A stretch of DNA of 64,000 nt from Balaenoptera acutorostrata (taxonomy: Eukaryota; Chordata; Mammalia; Artiodactyla; Balaenopteridae), in assembly GCF_949987535.1 (NCBI RefSeq), contig NC_080077.1, positions 34,561,389 through 34,625,388 on the forward strand, in the 5' to 3' direction. Below, piece by piece: positions 44,391 to 56,520 of this stretch. The translations under genes were made by a program, and so were the position numbers. The stretch's first letter is position 1. Each line of letters starts with the position of its first letter. The notes under the pieces are model-generated. The model had not been told where the DNA came from, searched no databases, and saw nothing but the letters and a program-made list of their open reading frames with translations.

Positions 44391-44925
44391 TGTAGAATGC
44401 TGAAGGGGAGTAGAATATACTACTTCAACATATGTCACTTGGCATAAGGACTATTTTGAGCCGAAGGCAATAGAGAAGCAGCAGATACAGGAAGAATTTT
44501 CTGCACTCCCCCATTTTTCCTAAAAGGAGAGCATAAATTTCCAATTGTAAATGTGTTCCCCTCTCCAGGAAGAGGAAAATAACTCTTATCTGCATAACAA
44601 ACCACACTCAATAACCCTTATCTACTATATATTTCCTAGTCATCTTCCCATAATTTACTGCCCCTAGTAGCCCAAACCCCCTTTTCCTTTGTCTAATCAT
44701 TTCTCTGCAATTTATGACCCTTTGTTAAAATGGTATACATGCCCCAAATCTAACTCTCTCTTTGTGTTTTCACTTTTTATCTGTGTGGTCTGCATACACA
44801 TAAAAATATTTATATCAATAAAGAAACATATGCCTTTCTCCCACTGATCTGTCTTTTGTCAATTTAATTTGCAGTCTCCCAAACTTTGATCCTAAGGGAA
44901 GAGGAAAAGTTTTTCCATCCCAGAA
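44391..44925 (+). mobile_element. ERV1-like solitary LTR
   Basis: About 530 bp. LTR-like structure: 'aacatatgtcacttggcata', 'gcagcagatacaggaagaat', 'ctcttatctgcataacaaac', a TATA-like 'aatggtatacatg' (about 44730), AATAAA at 44816-44821, then the R/U5-like 'ctgtcttttgtcaatttaat' and 'aggaaaagtttttccatccc'. The class I assignment and both ends are inferred. No internal viral region is next to it. Confidence 0.65.
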
Positions 44926-44934
44926 ATGCTTTTG

Positions 44935-45440
44935 GCTGCAAGAAAGGAAAAAGCCATTAAAATAAAATTGGCTTCAGTAAAGACGTTTGTTAGGTCATGT
45001 AGGAGTTCATAGGTATGGCAGGGTAGGAGTGGTTAGTTGGTTAATTTGTCAGTCCATTATACCATGAAGAACTCAGGTTCTTTCCATCTCTTCCATTCTG
45101 CCATCATCAGAATGTAGACATATGTCCTTAGGCTTGTCTTTTCCTGATAGCAAGATGGCTACAGTAGCTTCAAACATTACATCCTCACACAACAATATTC
45201 AAAAGCCAGAATGAAGAGAGGACATATTCTCCTTCTTCACATCCCTAAATAAGAATGGCTAAAAGTGTCCCAGAAGCTGTCCAAATGATTTCCCTTTACA
45301 TCTCACTTGCCAAAATTCTGTCACATGCCCATGCCAGAATGAATCACTTGGCAGGGGTATGGAATTACCATAATTGGCTTGGACTAATCAAGCTTCACCC
45401 CTGGAGTTGGGGAGGAAGCCAAATTCTCCTGATGCTCAAC
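44935..45440 (+). repeat. old interspersed repeat, same family as 58615-59065
   Basis: 'agcaagatggctacagtagc', 'cattacatcctcacacaaca', 'cttgccaaaattctgtcaca', 'gaattaccataattggcttg', 'ttcacccctggagttgggg' follow a dispersed mammalian repeat I cannot name. The 107-codon frame at 45255-45578 overlaps it and shows no domain. Confidence 0.5.
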
Positions 45441-46113
45441 ATCCCTGGGCAGAGCATGAATAAAATCAGTGAATGTTTGCATGTAGTCCCCCAATCAACA
45501 CTATCTGTCATGGTTTCTAATGCTATCTCTTTGTTCTGCTCATGCATTTCTTCTCTTTTACTTTTGTTATATACTTAAAATACTGACTTACTTGTTTTAT
45601 TTTCCACCACCCCAAGTTTGTAGCACCAGCTTAAAGAGTTCCCACTAGACCACTTTGTGACATGTCTTATAAATAGGCTAACATTCAGTTCACAAAAGAA
45701 GCACTTACAAGCACATTAAGAAATGCAATTGTCCATTAACCTTCCTGATCTTTGATGATCACCAACATAATTCACTCAGGATACCTGGGGGGCAGGAAGT
45801 AGCCACAACATCACTCAGCAGATTCTATTACTTTAGTTCTTCAGACTCAAAGATCATGATGTTTGTGGTAACTTATAAATACCTCAAGAGCAAGACTGTC
45901 ATCTCCCACAGTGATATGTTATGGGCAGTTAATAAAGATTTATTGGATTAATTAATAAATTAGAATTATTCTTTTTGTGACTCTCTTCTACAGTCTGACT
46001 AGATGAAGATTGCCTTTTGGAAGCTCATTAAACCTCCTCTATCTATTTATGGTCTGACTCTCCTTCACCCCAGAGAATCGAGATTCATCTTGCAAAAATG
46101 ACCACTTGCTGTA
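45441..46113. other. unassigned sequence
   Basis: A possible L2 end lies near 45870-45960 ('cctcaagagcaagactgtca', 'cagttaataaagatttattg'). Nothing else recognised. Confidence 0.4.
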
Positions 46114-46121
46114 CATTAGAC
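46114..46121 (+). repeat. 8-bp target-site duplication, left copy (hAT element)
   Basis: cattagac, repeated at 46337-46344; 8 bp is the hAT hallmark. Confidence 0.95.
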
Positions 46122-46336
46122 CAGGGGTCCCCAACCCCTGGTACCGTCCCACAGCCCGTTAGGAATCGGGCCACAGAGCAGAAGGTGAGCAGCAGGGGAG
46201 CGAGAGAAGCTTCATCTGCTGCTCCCCATTGCTCGCATTACCGCCTGATCCATCCCCCCACCCCCCCACCCCTGTCCATGGAAAAACTGTCTTCTACGAA
46301 ACTGGTCCCTGGTTCCAAAAAGGTTGGGGACTCCTG
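46122..46336 (+). mobile_element. MER1-like non-autonomous hAT-Charlie element
   Basis: A complete 215-bp element. The 5' end caggggtccccaacccc and the 3' end ggttggggactcctg form a 15-bp inverted repeat with one mismatch. Inside: 'cccgttaggaatcgggccac', 'gcagaaggtgagcagcaggg', 'gctcgcattaccgcctgatc', 'ccatggaaaaactgtcttct', 'acgaaactggtccctggttc'. The last parts match the tail of the transposase-bearing relic at 28889-29953, which identifies the enzyme source family. The open frame at 46098-46418 reads through it and is not a gene. Confidence 0.94.
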
Positions 46337-46344
46337 CATTAGAC
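46337..46344 (+). repeat. 8-bp target-site duplication, right copy (hAT element)
   Basis: cattagac, identical to 46114-46121. Confidence 0.95.
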
Positions 46345-46479
46345 TACACCATCCTACTTCACAACACTCCATAGATTTGTGTTATTGCTTGACACAAATG
46401 TATGTTTGGGGGTTATAATGACAGCATTATTTCTTCTCACATTACAGAGTTCAAAAGAGTCCACTTCAGAATGCTCTAG

Positions 46480-46930
46480 CACGTGCTAGTGGGCAAGGCC
46501 TTTCATCAGTCGGCCTTTGTCACAGTCCAGGGTCATGTCATGCCTTTTGACAACCCCACCAATATTCTACCATTCAGTTTTCAATTTCCTCAGCATTCTC
46601 TACTTTACACCTCTTCAGTGCATTTGCCTGTAGAGTTTCCTATCCTACTTGGTCTACCTTTGAGACTTATCTTGAGATTCATTCTTTGGGCATAGCTTAC
46701 CAGATAACCTCAAGCAGAATTAGACATCCTTTTTCTAAGTTCCTTTAACCATGTTTTATTATAGCTTTGTTTTGGTTTGTTTTAACTTTTAACATGCTTG
46801 TTTCCCTATTTAGATGGTGAATTTCTTGAAGACAAATTCTGTCTTTTATTCTTTTTTATAAAATTTCCATTGCCTTTTACAGTACCTTGAACATAGAAAG
46901 TACTTATTAAATATTTGCTAAATTAAAATT
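46480..46930 (+). repeat. L2 LINE fragment
   Basis: The 3' part 'gatggtgaatttcttgaaga', 'gccttttacagtaccttgaa', 'catagaaagtacttattaaa', 'tatttgctaaatt' fits the L2 end. The upstream part is weaker. Confidence 0.5.
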
Positions 46931-47549
46931 TTGCATTTCACATAAATCTAAAACAACCAAAGAAAATTTCTAGTATCATTATAGGACTGGGGTCCTGTGT
47001 GACTTGTAGTAACTTACTGCCAATCCGTTCTCAGTGCTTAGTAAGACTATAACTAGTCAGTCTCACAGACAGAAATACTCTTGAGGGAAATGTATTTCTC
47101 TGACTTAAATCTCACTATTACAAACATGAATGAAAACTGCCATATGTTGAAGACTTTTTGTTTTATAACATGTTTAATACCCAGGCGATTCAATGCCTCT
47201 CTCCAGCTATCCAAAGCACTTCAGATTTTTTTTCCAATTCTTTTTCCTTATCTTTCTTTTTTCTTTTCTTTTTCCTTTTCTATCAGGTCACTGTAGAACT
47301 TTCAGACTGATAAAGTATAAGATGATTCTGAAATGTTTAATTTAAATACTCTTCAGTTACTTTATTCTTTAGTTCAAATGGAATATTAATGACAAGTAAT
47401 ATCATCTCTTCCAGACTCCAAAGAAGCAAATTTCTTGCCTACTATTTTGGCACAAAAATTTAGAAATACCTCCATAGTTTCGTAACATTTTCCCCTTTCA
47501 CACCTAGCACTTTGTGGTGCCATAACTGTCCCGTTCACTTAGGACTTCT
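46931..47549. other. unassigned sequence
   Basis: Contains a pyrimidine-rich stretch near 47225-47285; no feature recognised. Confidence 0.45.
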
Positions 47550-47700
47550 GTGTCATCCCCTAGAATGTAAACACCTTAGGAGCAGTAGTAACGTTGCTTT
47601 GTTCACTGATGTATTTCAAATGCCTGGAACAGTGCCTGGCTCATAGCCCTCAGGGCTCATAGGCCCTCAGTCATTTTTGTGGGGGTGAATGAATGTATTT
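47550..47700 (+). repeat. L2 LINE 3' end
   Basis: 'tagaatgtaaacaccttagg', 'tttgttcactgatgtatttc', 'cctggaacagtgcctggctc', 'gggtgaatgaatg' in L2 order, with a short internal duplication (ccctcagggctcataggccctcag). Confidence 0.75.
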
Positions 47701-47944
47701 ATAGCTCCTATATCCATGCACATATAGTTAAAAAGAGCTTTCAGGGTTTTTTCTTGTTTTCTCTCATCCTAATTTCTTCTTTTTCTTCCTCATATTAAAT
47801 CTTATATGAACTTATATATGCTATGCAAAAAAAAAAAGAAAAAAAATCTTACACCGACTTCATCTCTTTTCACTTCCCAGTCTTTTATACACCACAATCA
47901 ATTTTAACTTTCAAAAGCATTTAAAGACCCCATTCTACCAATAA

Positions 47945-48260
47945 TATCTTAACTGGAATCCAAAGACTTCTATGATTTGGCCCAACTTAATTCAGCTCTA
48001 ATTCAATTTGGCTGCTTACTCATCATTTCTGAACCAATTTACTTTATATTTTCCTGTCTTATATCATCATTTGTACTCTTGATCTCTCATAGAATGCTCT
48101 CCCTTTACCTGTATGTGTCTCCACCCACAGGCATCTTATGCAACTTTTAGGTGCTACGTTTATCTTACTTCCTCCAAGAAACCATCACTGATTATTCCAA
48201 AAGATCCCCAACAATGAAAGCAATTACGGTTTTAAAGTTTGAGGAGAAACTAATGGAATG
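47945..48260 (+). repeat. L2 LINE fragment
   Basis: 'tctatgatttggcccaactt', 'gaatgctctccctttacctg', 'ttatcttacttcctccaaga', 'aaccatcactgattattcc' fit the L2 region upstream of its 3' UTR. Confidence 0.6.
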
Positions 48261-48843
48261 TACAAATCCTTTCTTCAGAGAAATATGAATATACACATCT
48301 GCCCAATATTCTCCTAAGGAGTCAAAAATGCCTTTGGTATCCTGTGCCACTCACAAGCTGGCTTGTATCTTCATGGTGTCAACATTTTTCTCTCCAACTA
48401 AATTATAAATCCTTGGAGAGTATGGACCATGTCATGAACATGTATACATTCTTATATAAGTGCCACAGTGTCTTAATTAGAGCTAAAAATTTTTTTAAAC
48501 TTAAAAATCTGTAGTTTATTGAAGTCCATCTTATAAACAATTGTAATAGAATTAATGACAACTGAGCTTGCATAAATTGTCTACTTATGCTACCTACTGC
48601 ATAATTACTTTTGCATGTGCTCATAACTACACTTTAAAAAAAACTCCAAAAAAAAAAAAACTCCAAAATCATTTAATACTATTCCAATTTGAGAAATTCC
48701 AAAAATCTAAATATATTTTTTATAATACTTTGTTTATATAGGAAGAAAAAAAAGCAACTTTCTGGAGAATTCTGTGCCTTTGTTGCCCCATAGCTTCACT
48801 TTGCCCTATACTTTCTGCTCCAAAATCAACCATCATATATATA

Positions 48844-48880
48844 TTTCATAATATATAACATATATATATATATTATGAAA
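48844..48880. repeat. AT-rich perfect inverted repeat
   Basis: A 14-bp stem (48844-48857 with 48867-48880; tttcataatatata) around a 9-base AT loop. Confidence 0.9.
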
Positions 48881-50334
48881 ACAAATGGATACCTCCCTTA
48901 AGTCAAAACTGTAGTCAAATGCTTAAGTGCCAAAGTGCAAAAATGTGATGGAGGCCAGAGAAGAGAATCAGAGAGAGAAAAAGTATCTCCATGAAGGAGA
49001 AAAATAATTTCACATCTTTAAAAATTTCATAGTAACATGCAGGAAAAAATATTTTTAAATCCCTAAATGGAGTTATTTTATGTTATGAAATACTCCTCTC
49101 TAGAAGAAACTAAAATCCCTTCTCTATTATAACTTGTTTCTGCAAACTTACCTCTGCTATTAAAAATATGAAATACTGTAGCTTTTTAATATACTGCATT
49201 CAATTTGCAGAGAATTCTCACAATCAAAGATAAAGCCAATTTCAAAGGAATAGGTAACCACATTAGGATTCTTCTGCAAGAATGTACTTGTTTCACTCAG
49301 ATTCTCCAGAGGAAATAAACACATTTCGAATATATAAAGTATCATTCTGTTAAAAGTATAAATAATCCACTAGGGGGAAATGTGGGGGGAAAATAACCCA
49401 AGGGCACTATGTGACTCTGGAATGCAAAATTAGTTTAGACAAATTATTAGAAAACATACTGTAAAAAATAATCCTTTGCTCTTCACAGACTGAACAAAGT
49501 GACATAGAGAGAAATTCACATTTTTTTTCATCCAATAAAACTCTCCCTCTAGAATAACTGAAAATATGAATCAACCTTTCAACAGGACAATTAATCATTC
49601 CTTAATCTGCATCATTCTCCAGCTTCTGCAAAATATCTTCACATTTTTAGGACTCTCCAAATGGATATATCACAGATTCAAAGATGGAATGAGACTTTCA
49701 AATGTCAGAAAGTTCCAGGTTCTACCCACAAAAAAAAACTATACAAATCACAAAAACCAGCTATTTATTAATGGGCTAGACAGGTATAACAAACAGCCTC
49801 TGAACCAGCTCTAAAATCCTTTCAGCTTCTGTGTTTGGCCTGTTTGTTCAGTCTGCAGATTCATGTAGACTCTATGGTATGATATTTTTATCAGAAGCCC
49901 CAAGGTTTCTAGCCCTAAAGATGATTAAGTCACATGGAAAGAGAAGTTTGATCCAAATTTTGCTAACTCAGGAGTGAATTTGGGAGTCTCAACGGCTCTT
50001 GTCCCTTCAAGTAAGGATTTGAAATCTCAGATTCTTCTTATACTTATATGACTGAGCTTATGATACATCCAGGCTAACTTGGCATGTCTGGGCAAGACCT
50101 GGACTGTCTTTGTAAAACTAGAGGAAAAAAAGTCTAGATCCACTCCTCCCTCTGCATACCACAGGTCACACTCCTAGTTCAAACCCTAATTACCTCATAT
50201 TTGCCTTTTTTTTCCTGTAATGGTATATTATTTACAATTTCTGTTATGAGCTATTCATGCATACAGCCTTTATTTGATTTTTAAATATTTTATTTTAATT
50301 TCATAAAATAACTTTAATAAAATATATTTTAACA
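48881..50334. other. unassigned sequence
   Basis: No repeat family, RNA or exon recognised. Confidence 0.45.
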
Positions 50335-50565
50335 ACCATTTACTTTAGCCAGTCATGATTCTAACACTTTACAAGTATTATTTCAATTAATCCTCATTAC
50401 AATTCTATGAGGTGCGTACTATTACTTTTCTCATTTTAAAGATAAAAATGCCACAGGGAGGTTAAATAATTTGCCCAAAGCCACATAATTTGTAAGTAAT
50501 GAAGCTGAGATTTGAATCCAGGCAGTCTGACTCTAAAGTGCATGCTCTTAATCACTAGGTTCTCT
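50335..50565 (-). repeat. MIR SINE, near full length
   Basis: Reverse-complement MIR: 'ttcaattaatcctcattaca', 'attctatgaggtgcgtacta', 'ggttaaataatttgcccaaa', 'gagatttgaatccaggcagt', 'ctgactctaaagtgcatgct', 'cttaatcacta'. The best preserved MIR in the window. Confidence 0.92.
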
Positions 50566-52569
50566 GAAATATTCTCCTTAGATAACCATTTTGATTCTAC
50601 AATTGCCATATTTCTTCCTCAAGAAAAAAAAAAAAGGAAAAAAAAAACAGCTAGCCAATCAATTTAAATTAATACTCTTGACAAGGGTCCACTCGTTTTG
50701 GCCAATTCCACCATGGTCCAGCTAATGCTCACCAATGAAGACAAAGGGATTTGCTTTGTCTTATAATGAATTTGTCTTCCTTGACAGCACAAGTCACTAC
50801 TTGTACCTTCTTCCTCCTTACAGTCCATGCTTTTTCTGCACCATGCACCTTCCCTCATAAGGTTCTCCTAAAAGGCCACGTGGAACTGCAATTTGTTTGT
50901 AATTTCCTTACCAGAATCATCGTCTAATAGAACCTCCCCCTGCTAGCTGGAACATGACCTCTTGCCTGCTGGATCTACAGTGCCTACAAGATTCTTTCTA
51001 CATAACTAGACTTTTGGACTTGGTCCTAAATAGCCAGTTTTGCCCTGAAACAGTCATTGCTCACTCATGATATCATCCCTCCAAAAAGTATGGTTCTTTC
51101 CTGCTTCAAATATTGCTCAAGACTAATCTTAACAGTACTTTTAATCTAAGAAATATATGCATTTGTTTGTATGGCAACATATTTGTCATTACATTAACAC
51201 ATTTTATACTCAGTGAGCACTCAATATACATTTGTGGAAGGAAAAGAAGTTAGGAGGAAGAAGTAATGGAGGTGGGGGGGAGGCAGAGGGCAAGAGATGG
51301 AGAATGATATGAAAAGAGTTGCTCATTTAAGGTATTGTTTAAAAGGATAATTTTAAAGCAAATTTCTTGTTCTCTTAAATTTTTAATCTAAACTTTGACT
51401 TCCAAAAGACAATTATAACAATTAACTCTTTAATTATATCTATGGCCTAACAGACCAAAAAATGCAAACAAGGATAATACATGTACCACCAACCCCACCC
51501 ATAAAACTTTATCTAATAGCCTTGAATTCCATTTTTAAAGCCCAATCTTTTAAGTAATGATTTATTTTTTTATCATTTCTAAAAATATTACTCCAGGGGG
51601 AAAATGTGACCCAAAAAGATAAATGTTAGCAATTAAAGTAGAATCTTCTATCTTATGCTAGATGGTGCATTTATAAAGCCACATAGAAGACATGAATCAT
51701 CTTTATGACAATTGTTAAAAGAATCATTAGTACTAGTCTTGCATTAAGTAAGGAAATAAATTGCTTTGCTCAAAATTTATACCAACTATTTTTTTACATA
51801 TTTGCTAAAGCGAACAACACTTTAATTGCTGGAAGGGCAGCTAAGGATGCTAAACTCCTTGAAGCAAACAATTAATATGCTTCACTACTATAAAACATCT
51901 AAGTGTTAGTATAATTAGACTAGATAAAATGTAGAGGCTTATTTCATTATTTTGATTGACCTGACTTGTCAAATCAAGTCAAAGCCATCAAATAATACTT
52001 GATATGGACAAACAATCCCAGGCATGTGAATCCCATTTCATAACCCATTATAGTAGGGATTTTGAACAGCATAAATAAGAGAGTAGATTTTTTTTTTAAA
52101 GACATCTTATATAGCAATAACAATAATAATTTTCACAACAAGAGTTGCTACTTTTCAAAACCCATGACATATTATCTTTTCATCTTTCAACTATACAAGA
52201 ATTAAACTTTTGATATATTCCTTATTCACATACTACTTCTTTTCTCTTTAGCCAGATACCTATTAGATATTTATCTAATAATTTACATTATGTCTGCTTT
52301 TGAAGAAGAGTCAAGTAAAGGAGACAAAACACAAACCAGTTCCTTATGCTCTTGGATAACTGCAAAATATTGATAAAGGAGACCTATATTTACTGTTTAA
52401 AAAAAAAAACAAACAGTTTTGAGGGCTTCAATGGAGTTAATTCGTCAGCCTGATTGACCTCTCAAGCAACATGTATCACTATCATTTCTGCATAATTGGC
52501 TCTGCTGCATCTGTTCCTGTTTGGAACTGCCTCCACATTGTCACTTTTTAATTTTTTTACAAAAATCCA
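50566..52569. other. unassigned sequence
   Basis: Has A-rich runs near 50622-50648 and a G-rich tract near 51270-51290. No gene or named repeat recognised. Confidence 0.45.
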
Positions 52570-52900
52570 TCCATTCATGTCAGTCCTGTGCTTTAAAATG
52601 CTGGTTAGTTCTCCATGCCTACAGAATAATTCTTTATCATGGCAATAATACTCAATAATTTGCCCTTAAATGAGTTCTAAGCCCTTTTTTTTACTTCTCC
52701 ACCATCTTGTTCCCTTACCCAACTAGATAGGCCTCAATCACTCTGGCTTCTCTTAATTCACTATACTCTTTCATACCATTTTTTCTGTTGGGATGCTCTT
52801 CACTGCCTCGCAAACTCTTATGCATCTCTCAAGGCCCAGTATAAATGTTATTTCCTCTGTGAAATCATTACCTACTATTCAAGGAAGAGGGGGTTGCTTT
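52570..52900 (+). repeat. L2 LINE fragment
   Basis: 'gataggcctcaatcactctg', 'tgttgggatgctcttcactg', 'tatgcatctctcaaggccca', 'tataaatgttatttcctctg', 'tgaaatcattacctac' match L2 order. The left half is weak. Confidence 0.55.
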
Positions 52901-55900
52901 CTCCTCTGTTTTCCAAATGGACATTTATTCATAATTATTATATCATGCATTAAATTATTTGTTTACATGAGAGATATTGTAGTATATTGACAACAGTTTG
53001 CCATCTAGAGTCAGCCTAAGTTACCTCACCGGGTTTTTATATTAGATGATGTAGGTAAGTACTCAGTCCTTTATATGTGTTTTGCTAAATGAACAAGCGA
53101 TAAAAATTTTCACTTTCCTCTACATGAGTTGATAACTGAAGGATATCCTTCAAATATATAAAATAATTTACTTTTAAATGAAATGAAAGAAAAAAAGAAA
53201 GCACAAGGGTAATTATATGTCTTGGTTTATTTACATGTTCAATGTTAATCTCTATAAAGTAGGGATTCCATATCCCATATACTGACAGTAATGTCATAGA
53301 ATTTAAAAGTATAACGTCATCCCTAATGACTTTTAAAAAGTTTATTTTTAAGTGCTAATAATGAGTCTTTCATTGGTGATCTCAAGTCTCTTTTTAAACA
53401 TATTTTTCTTCAGATTTTACATTTTTAATTTTGAATCCCATCTTTTTCGAAATCTGTCGTTTTGCATAAAAGGCATGATAAGTTATAAAACTAATAAAAT
53501 ACGTTCTTAGCTGGAGGAATAGTTGTTACTTCAAGGAGAAACCCCACAGGTGGCACTTTAAAATGAGTAATAAAAGGAGTTTAAAAAGAGGGACAAAACA
53601 GAGGATATGAAACCAACCCCTACATCCCCTATCACTAGCGATGAATAAATAACTAAACCTAAAATAAGACCAAGGTAAGAAAATCTAAAATAAGCCATGC
53701 CCCTGAAATAAGTGCACTGAAGGGTTACAAGCAGAAAGAATTACTAATTTAAATATTCAATATTTTTGGTTTCACAGATCCAGACTGTAATATAATCTTC
53801 ATGCAGATTCTTTGAATGTGTCTTTCATGAACAGTTTGGGAAGTTTCTACACAGAGAATTGGGGGGTGGCGGGGGAGGCAAATCTAACTTGCATATACAG
53901 GATAAATACATACTTTTCCCATAAATTATATTTGGATGGGGGTACATTATTAAAGCAACATCACTTGAAACAAATATCAGAAAGCAGATTTTGTGTTTTG
54001 CAATAATTTTACACTGACTGAAAAGCTACAAACGTTGGATCATAATCACTGAGACCCGGAGTGGAGCAGATGGATCGTTATCTAAGCGCACAGGCTAGAC
54101 CAGCAGAGCTCAAGCATCTTTCTACCCTTGGAGCTCTACGGGCCTTGTTAAGTAGGTAAATTTTCTGTATTATTCACCATAAAATGTCCTCACAAACAGC
54201 GTTATAAACAAGGACAAAACAGATGTGCACTTATATGTGTATATTCTCTATATACAACATTTCAAATTTATGCCTTGCAAATCATTTAGAGAAAAACTAT
54301 AGTATAATTCCAGATGGCTGCTTAATTTTATCATGAAATTTATTTCAAAATCTTCATATATTTTACCACTGATAAACTATCATGGCAAAGATATATGTGA
54401 TTGATTAAAATCAATGTTTACAGCAGGTGGTCAAATTACACAAATCTGCTTTGCTGTGAAGCTGTATTAAAAAACACTGCTCATAAAACTAATCTGCCAT
54501 TTTAAGGAAACAGTTCGAGCCAATCCAGTAGCTGTTGCTTTCTTAAAAAATTTGACCATGCCCTACCAATATGCTAATACCCATCTGGGACATAATCCAT
54601 TAAAATAATCCAAAGATGCCAAATGAAATGAGGACCAGATTCTTTCATTTGATGACCCAAAATAAGCTGAAAACATTTCTAAAGCTTTATTTTTCTCAAC
54701 TATTTTATGTTAAGTTTTATATTATGTTGGAAACTTGTGAGCAAAATTTCATGCTGACCACAGAAACATCTAAATTCTCTTACACCAGGATTTGTAATAT
54801 ACTTAAGTAAGACTGGTGAATGTTTCCCAATATACCACCTGCCCACTCTAGTTCACAGAACCCAACACTATTTACAAAGATGGCATCTAGGGGATAAATA
54901 AATTATGCAGATGATAACGATCAGAAAATAAATGACTCCCATTGACTATCTCATGTTTGGTAACAGTGTTGATGGGAACAATGTAGTGACAGAACTGGAT
55001 ATCAAGATATGCCATCTACAGCTGGCTAGTAATATGCTGACATCAGCTTGCCACAAGCACAACCAAGTGGATCATTTTGTTAGAATTCATTACTAAAAAT
55101 AAAATTAAAATAAAACAAATCAGAAGAAACTAAATAAAATAAATTGGTTTATATTTTAAAAGTCATAGATCTGACTTCAAGGAAATACTTATAAAATCTG
55201 GATTCCTATCAGAAACTCTGATTGTTGGGGGTAGAAAAAAATGGGTGACCGGTTTTTGAATTTTTTTTTTTTAGTTTAAATAAATTGAATTTTTAAAAAA
55301 GAAAAAAACCAGAAACTCTAAGGAAGTAATTTTTTTAAGTTTTCAAAATTTCGTCTCATGGAATTTTTAAAAATCTAGTTAATAAGTGTGTGTGCATAGC
55401 ACTTATATATATAGCTATATATATTATTTTGGTGTATATATTTACATATATATTTTTTAGATGGCATTTTGGTTTTATCACTCTAGCAACATTGATATTG
55501 TCACAACACTTGCTGGTATAATTTGAAGTCTTTAACGTTACAGGAAAAAAAGTGCTATTAGGCTTCGGGAAAGACGGATAGGTTATAGTCCATAGGATAC
55601 GGAACCACCAAATTTATATCCAAGTACAAGATGCTTTGAAGTTTCTTTATCATTTATTTGGCTAACTCCTTCCATTGCCTGTGGGCAACTTCACCTAAAT
55701 TTAAATATGCACAATGTTGAGTAGGATTCTCTCTTTAAAGCTGAAAATTTGTTTCAGTTCTCATCCATCTAAGAACTTGCAACTTTGCTCTGTCCATCAA
55801 AGGAACTCTAGCATTTCTGGTCACAGAGTGGGAAACAATTTATACTCATGATACTTCCTTGGTACCTACAGGGTGAAGACTCAAATCCTCTACTAGGTAT

Positions 55901-55904
55901 TCAA
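52901..55904. other. unassigned AT-rich sequence
   Basis: About 3 kb with no recognised repeat or gene. 54045-54150 is locally GC-richer. 55400-55460 is (TA)n-like. Confidence 0.45.
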
Positions 55905-55990
55905 GACTCTTTTTCATTCATTCATTCAACATTTATATTGAGTACAATTGCATCTGTTACAATGTAAGACTATCTACAATATATCCAATT
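55905..55990 (-). repeat. L2 LINE 3' end fragment
   Basis: 'ttttcattcattcattcaac', 'atttatattgagtacaattg' is the reverse complement of the L2 tail. Confidence 0.55.
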
Positions 55991-56024
55991 TTATGACTCC
56001 TACTTTATTTTACACCTGGTTCAT

Positions 56025-56026
<2 letters not shown>

Positions 56027-56060
<34 letters not shown>
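56027..56060. repeat. (AC)17 microsatellite
   Basis: Seventeen uninterrupted AC units. Confidence 0.97.
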
Positions 56061-56066
<6 letters not shown>

Positions 56067-56434
56067 ATAGCACTCAACTGGACTGACCTGCCTACTCCTT
56101 CCTCAGATACACTCTATTCCTTCCCATTATTGCTGTTTTCCACACACCATTTTAGGCAAGGATGACACTAAGCCAAAACACACAGACTCAGAATCCCTAT
56201 CTTCAAGAAGACTGCAAGCTTCTAAGGGTAGAGACTTTCTTTGTTAAACTCTTAAAATCACTCTCTCAACAGTTCTCATTATTTCTCAATAATTACTTAT
56301 TGGAAGAAGAAATACCTGTAATATATAAGATTATAAGAAGCTAATTTAATATGTTGCATGGGTGCCTTTAAATAAGCTGTACATAATAAACCATGGCACT
56401 ACTACATAAAAATATTTTGAGGGTTTTATGCAGC

Positions 56435-56447
56435 ATAATATCCCTTT
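56435..56447 (+). repeat. Imperfect target-site duplication, left (U2 pseudogene)
   Basis: ataatatcccttt, nearly the same as ataatatctccttt at 56507-56520 (one base difference in length). Confidence 0.65.
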
Positions 56448-56506
56448 TATTAAACTGATAATAAGAGATACTACACTTGATCTTAGCCAAAAGACAGAGA
56501 AGCAAT
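56448..56506 (-). pseudogene. U2 snRNA pseudogene, 5' 59 nucleotides only
   Basis: The reverse complement starts at the exact 5' end of U2 (attgcttctctgtcttttgg) and continues with 'ctaagatcaagtgtagtatc', which includes the branch-point recognition GUAGUA, then 'tcttattatcagtttaata'. Similarity stops after about 59 of about 188 nucleotides. A few substitutions are present. No Sm site and no 3' stem-loops, so it cannot be a functional U2 gene. No poly(A) is found at the 3' side. Near-identical 13-14 bp sequences flank it, which suggests L1-type insertion of a truncated RNA. Confidence 0.88.
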
Positions 56507-56520
56507 ATAATATCTCCTTT
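56507..56520 (+). repeat. Imperfect target-site duplication, right (U2 pseudogene)
   Basis: ataatatctccttt, directly adjoining the U2 5' end. Confidence 0.65.

Noticed and set aside
45255..45578. 107-codon frame
   Set aside because: Overlaps an old interspersed repeat; no homologous domain seen.
46098..46418. 106-codon frame
   Set aside because: Crosses both ends of the 215-bp hAT element, which is non-coding.
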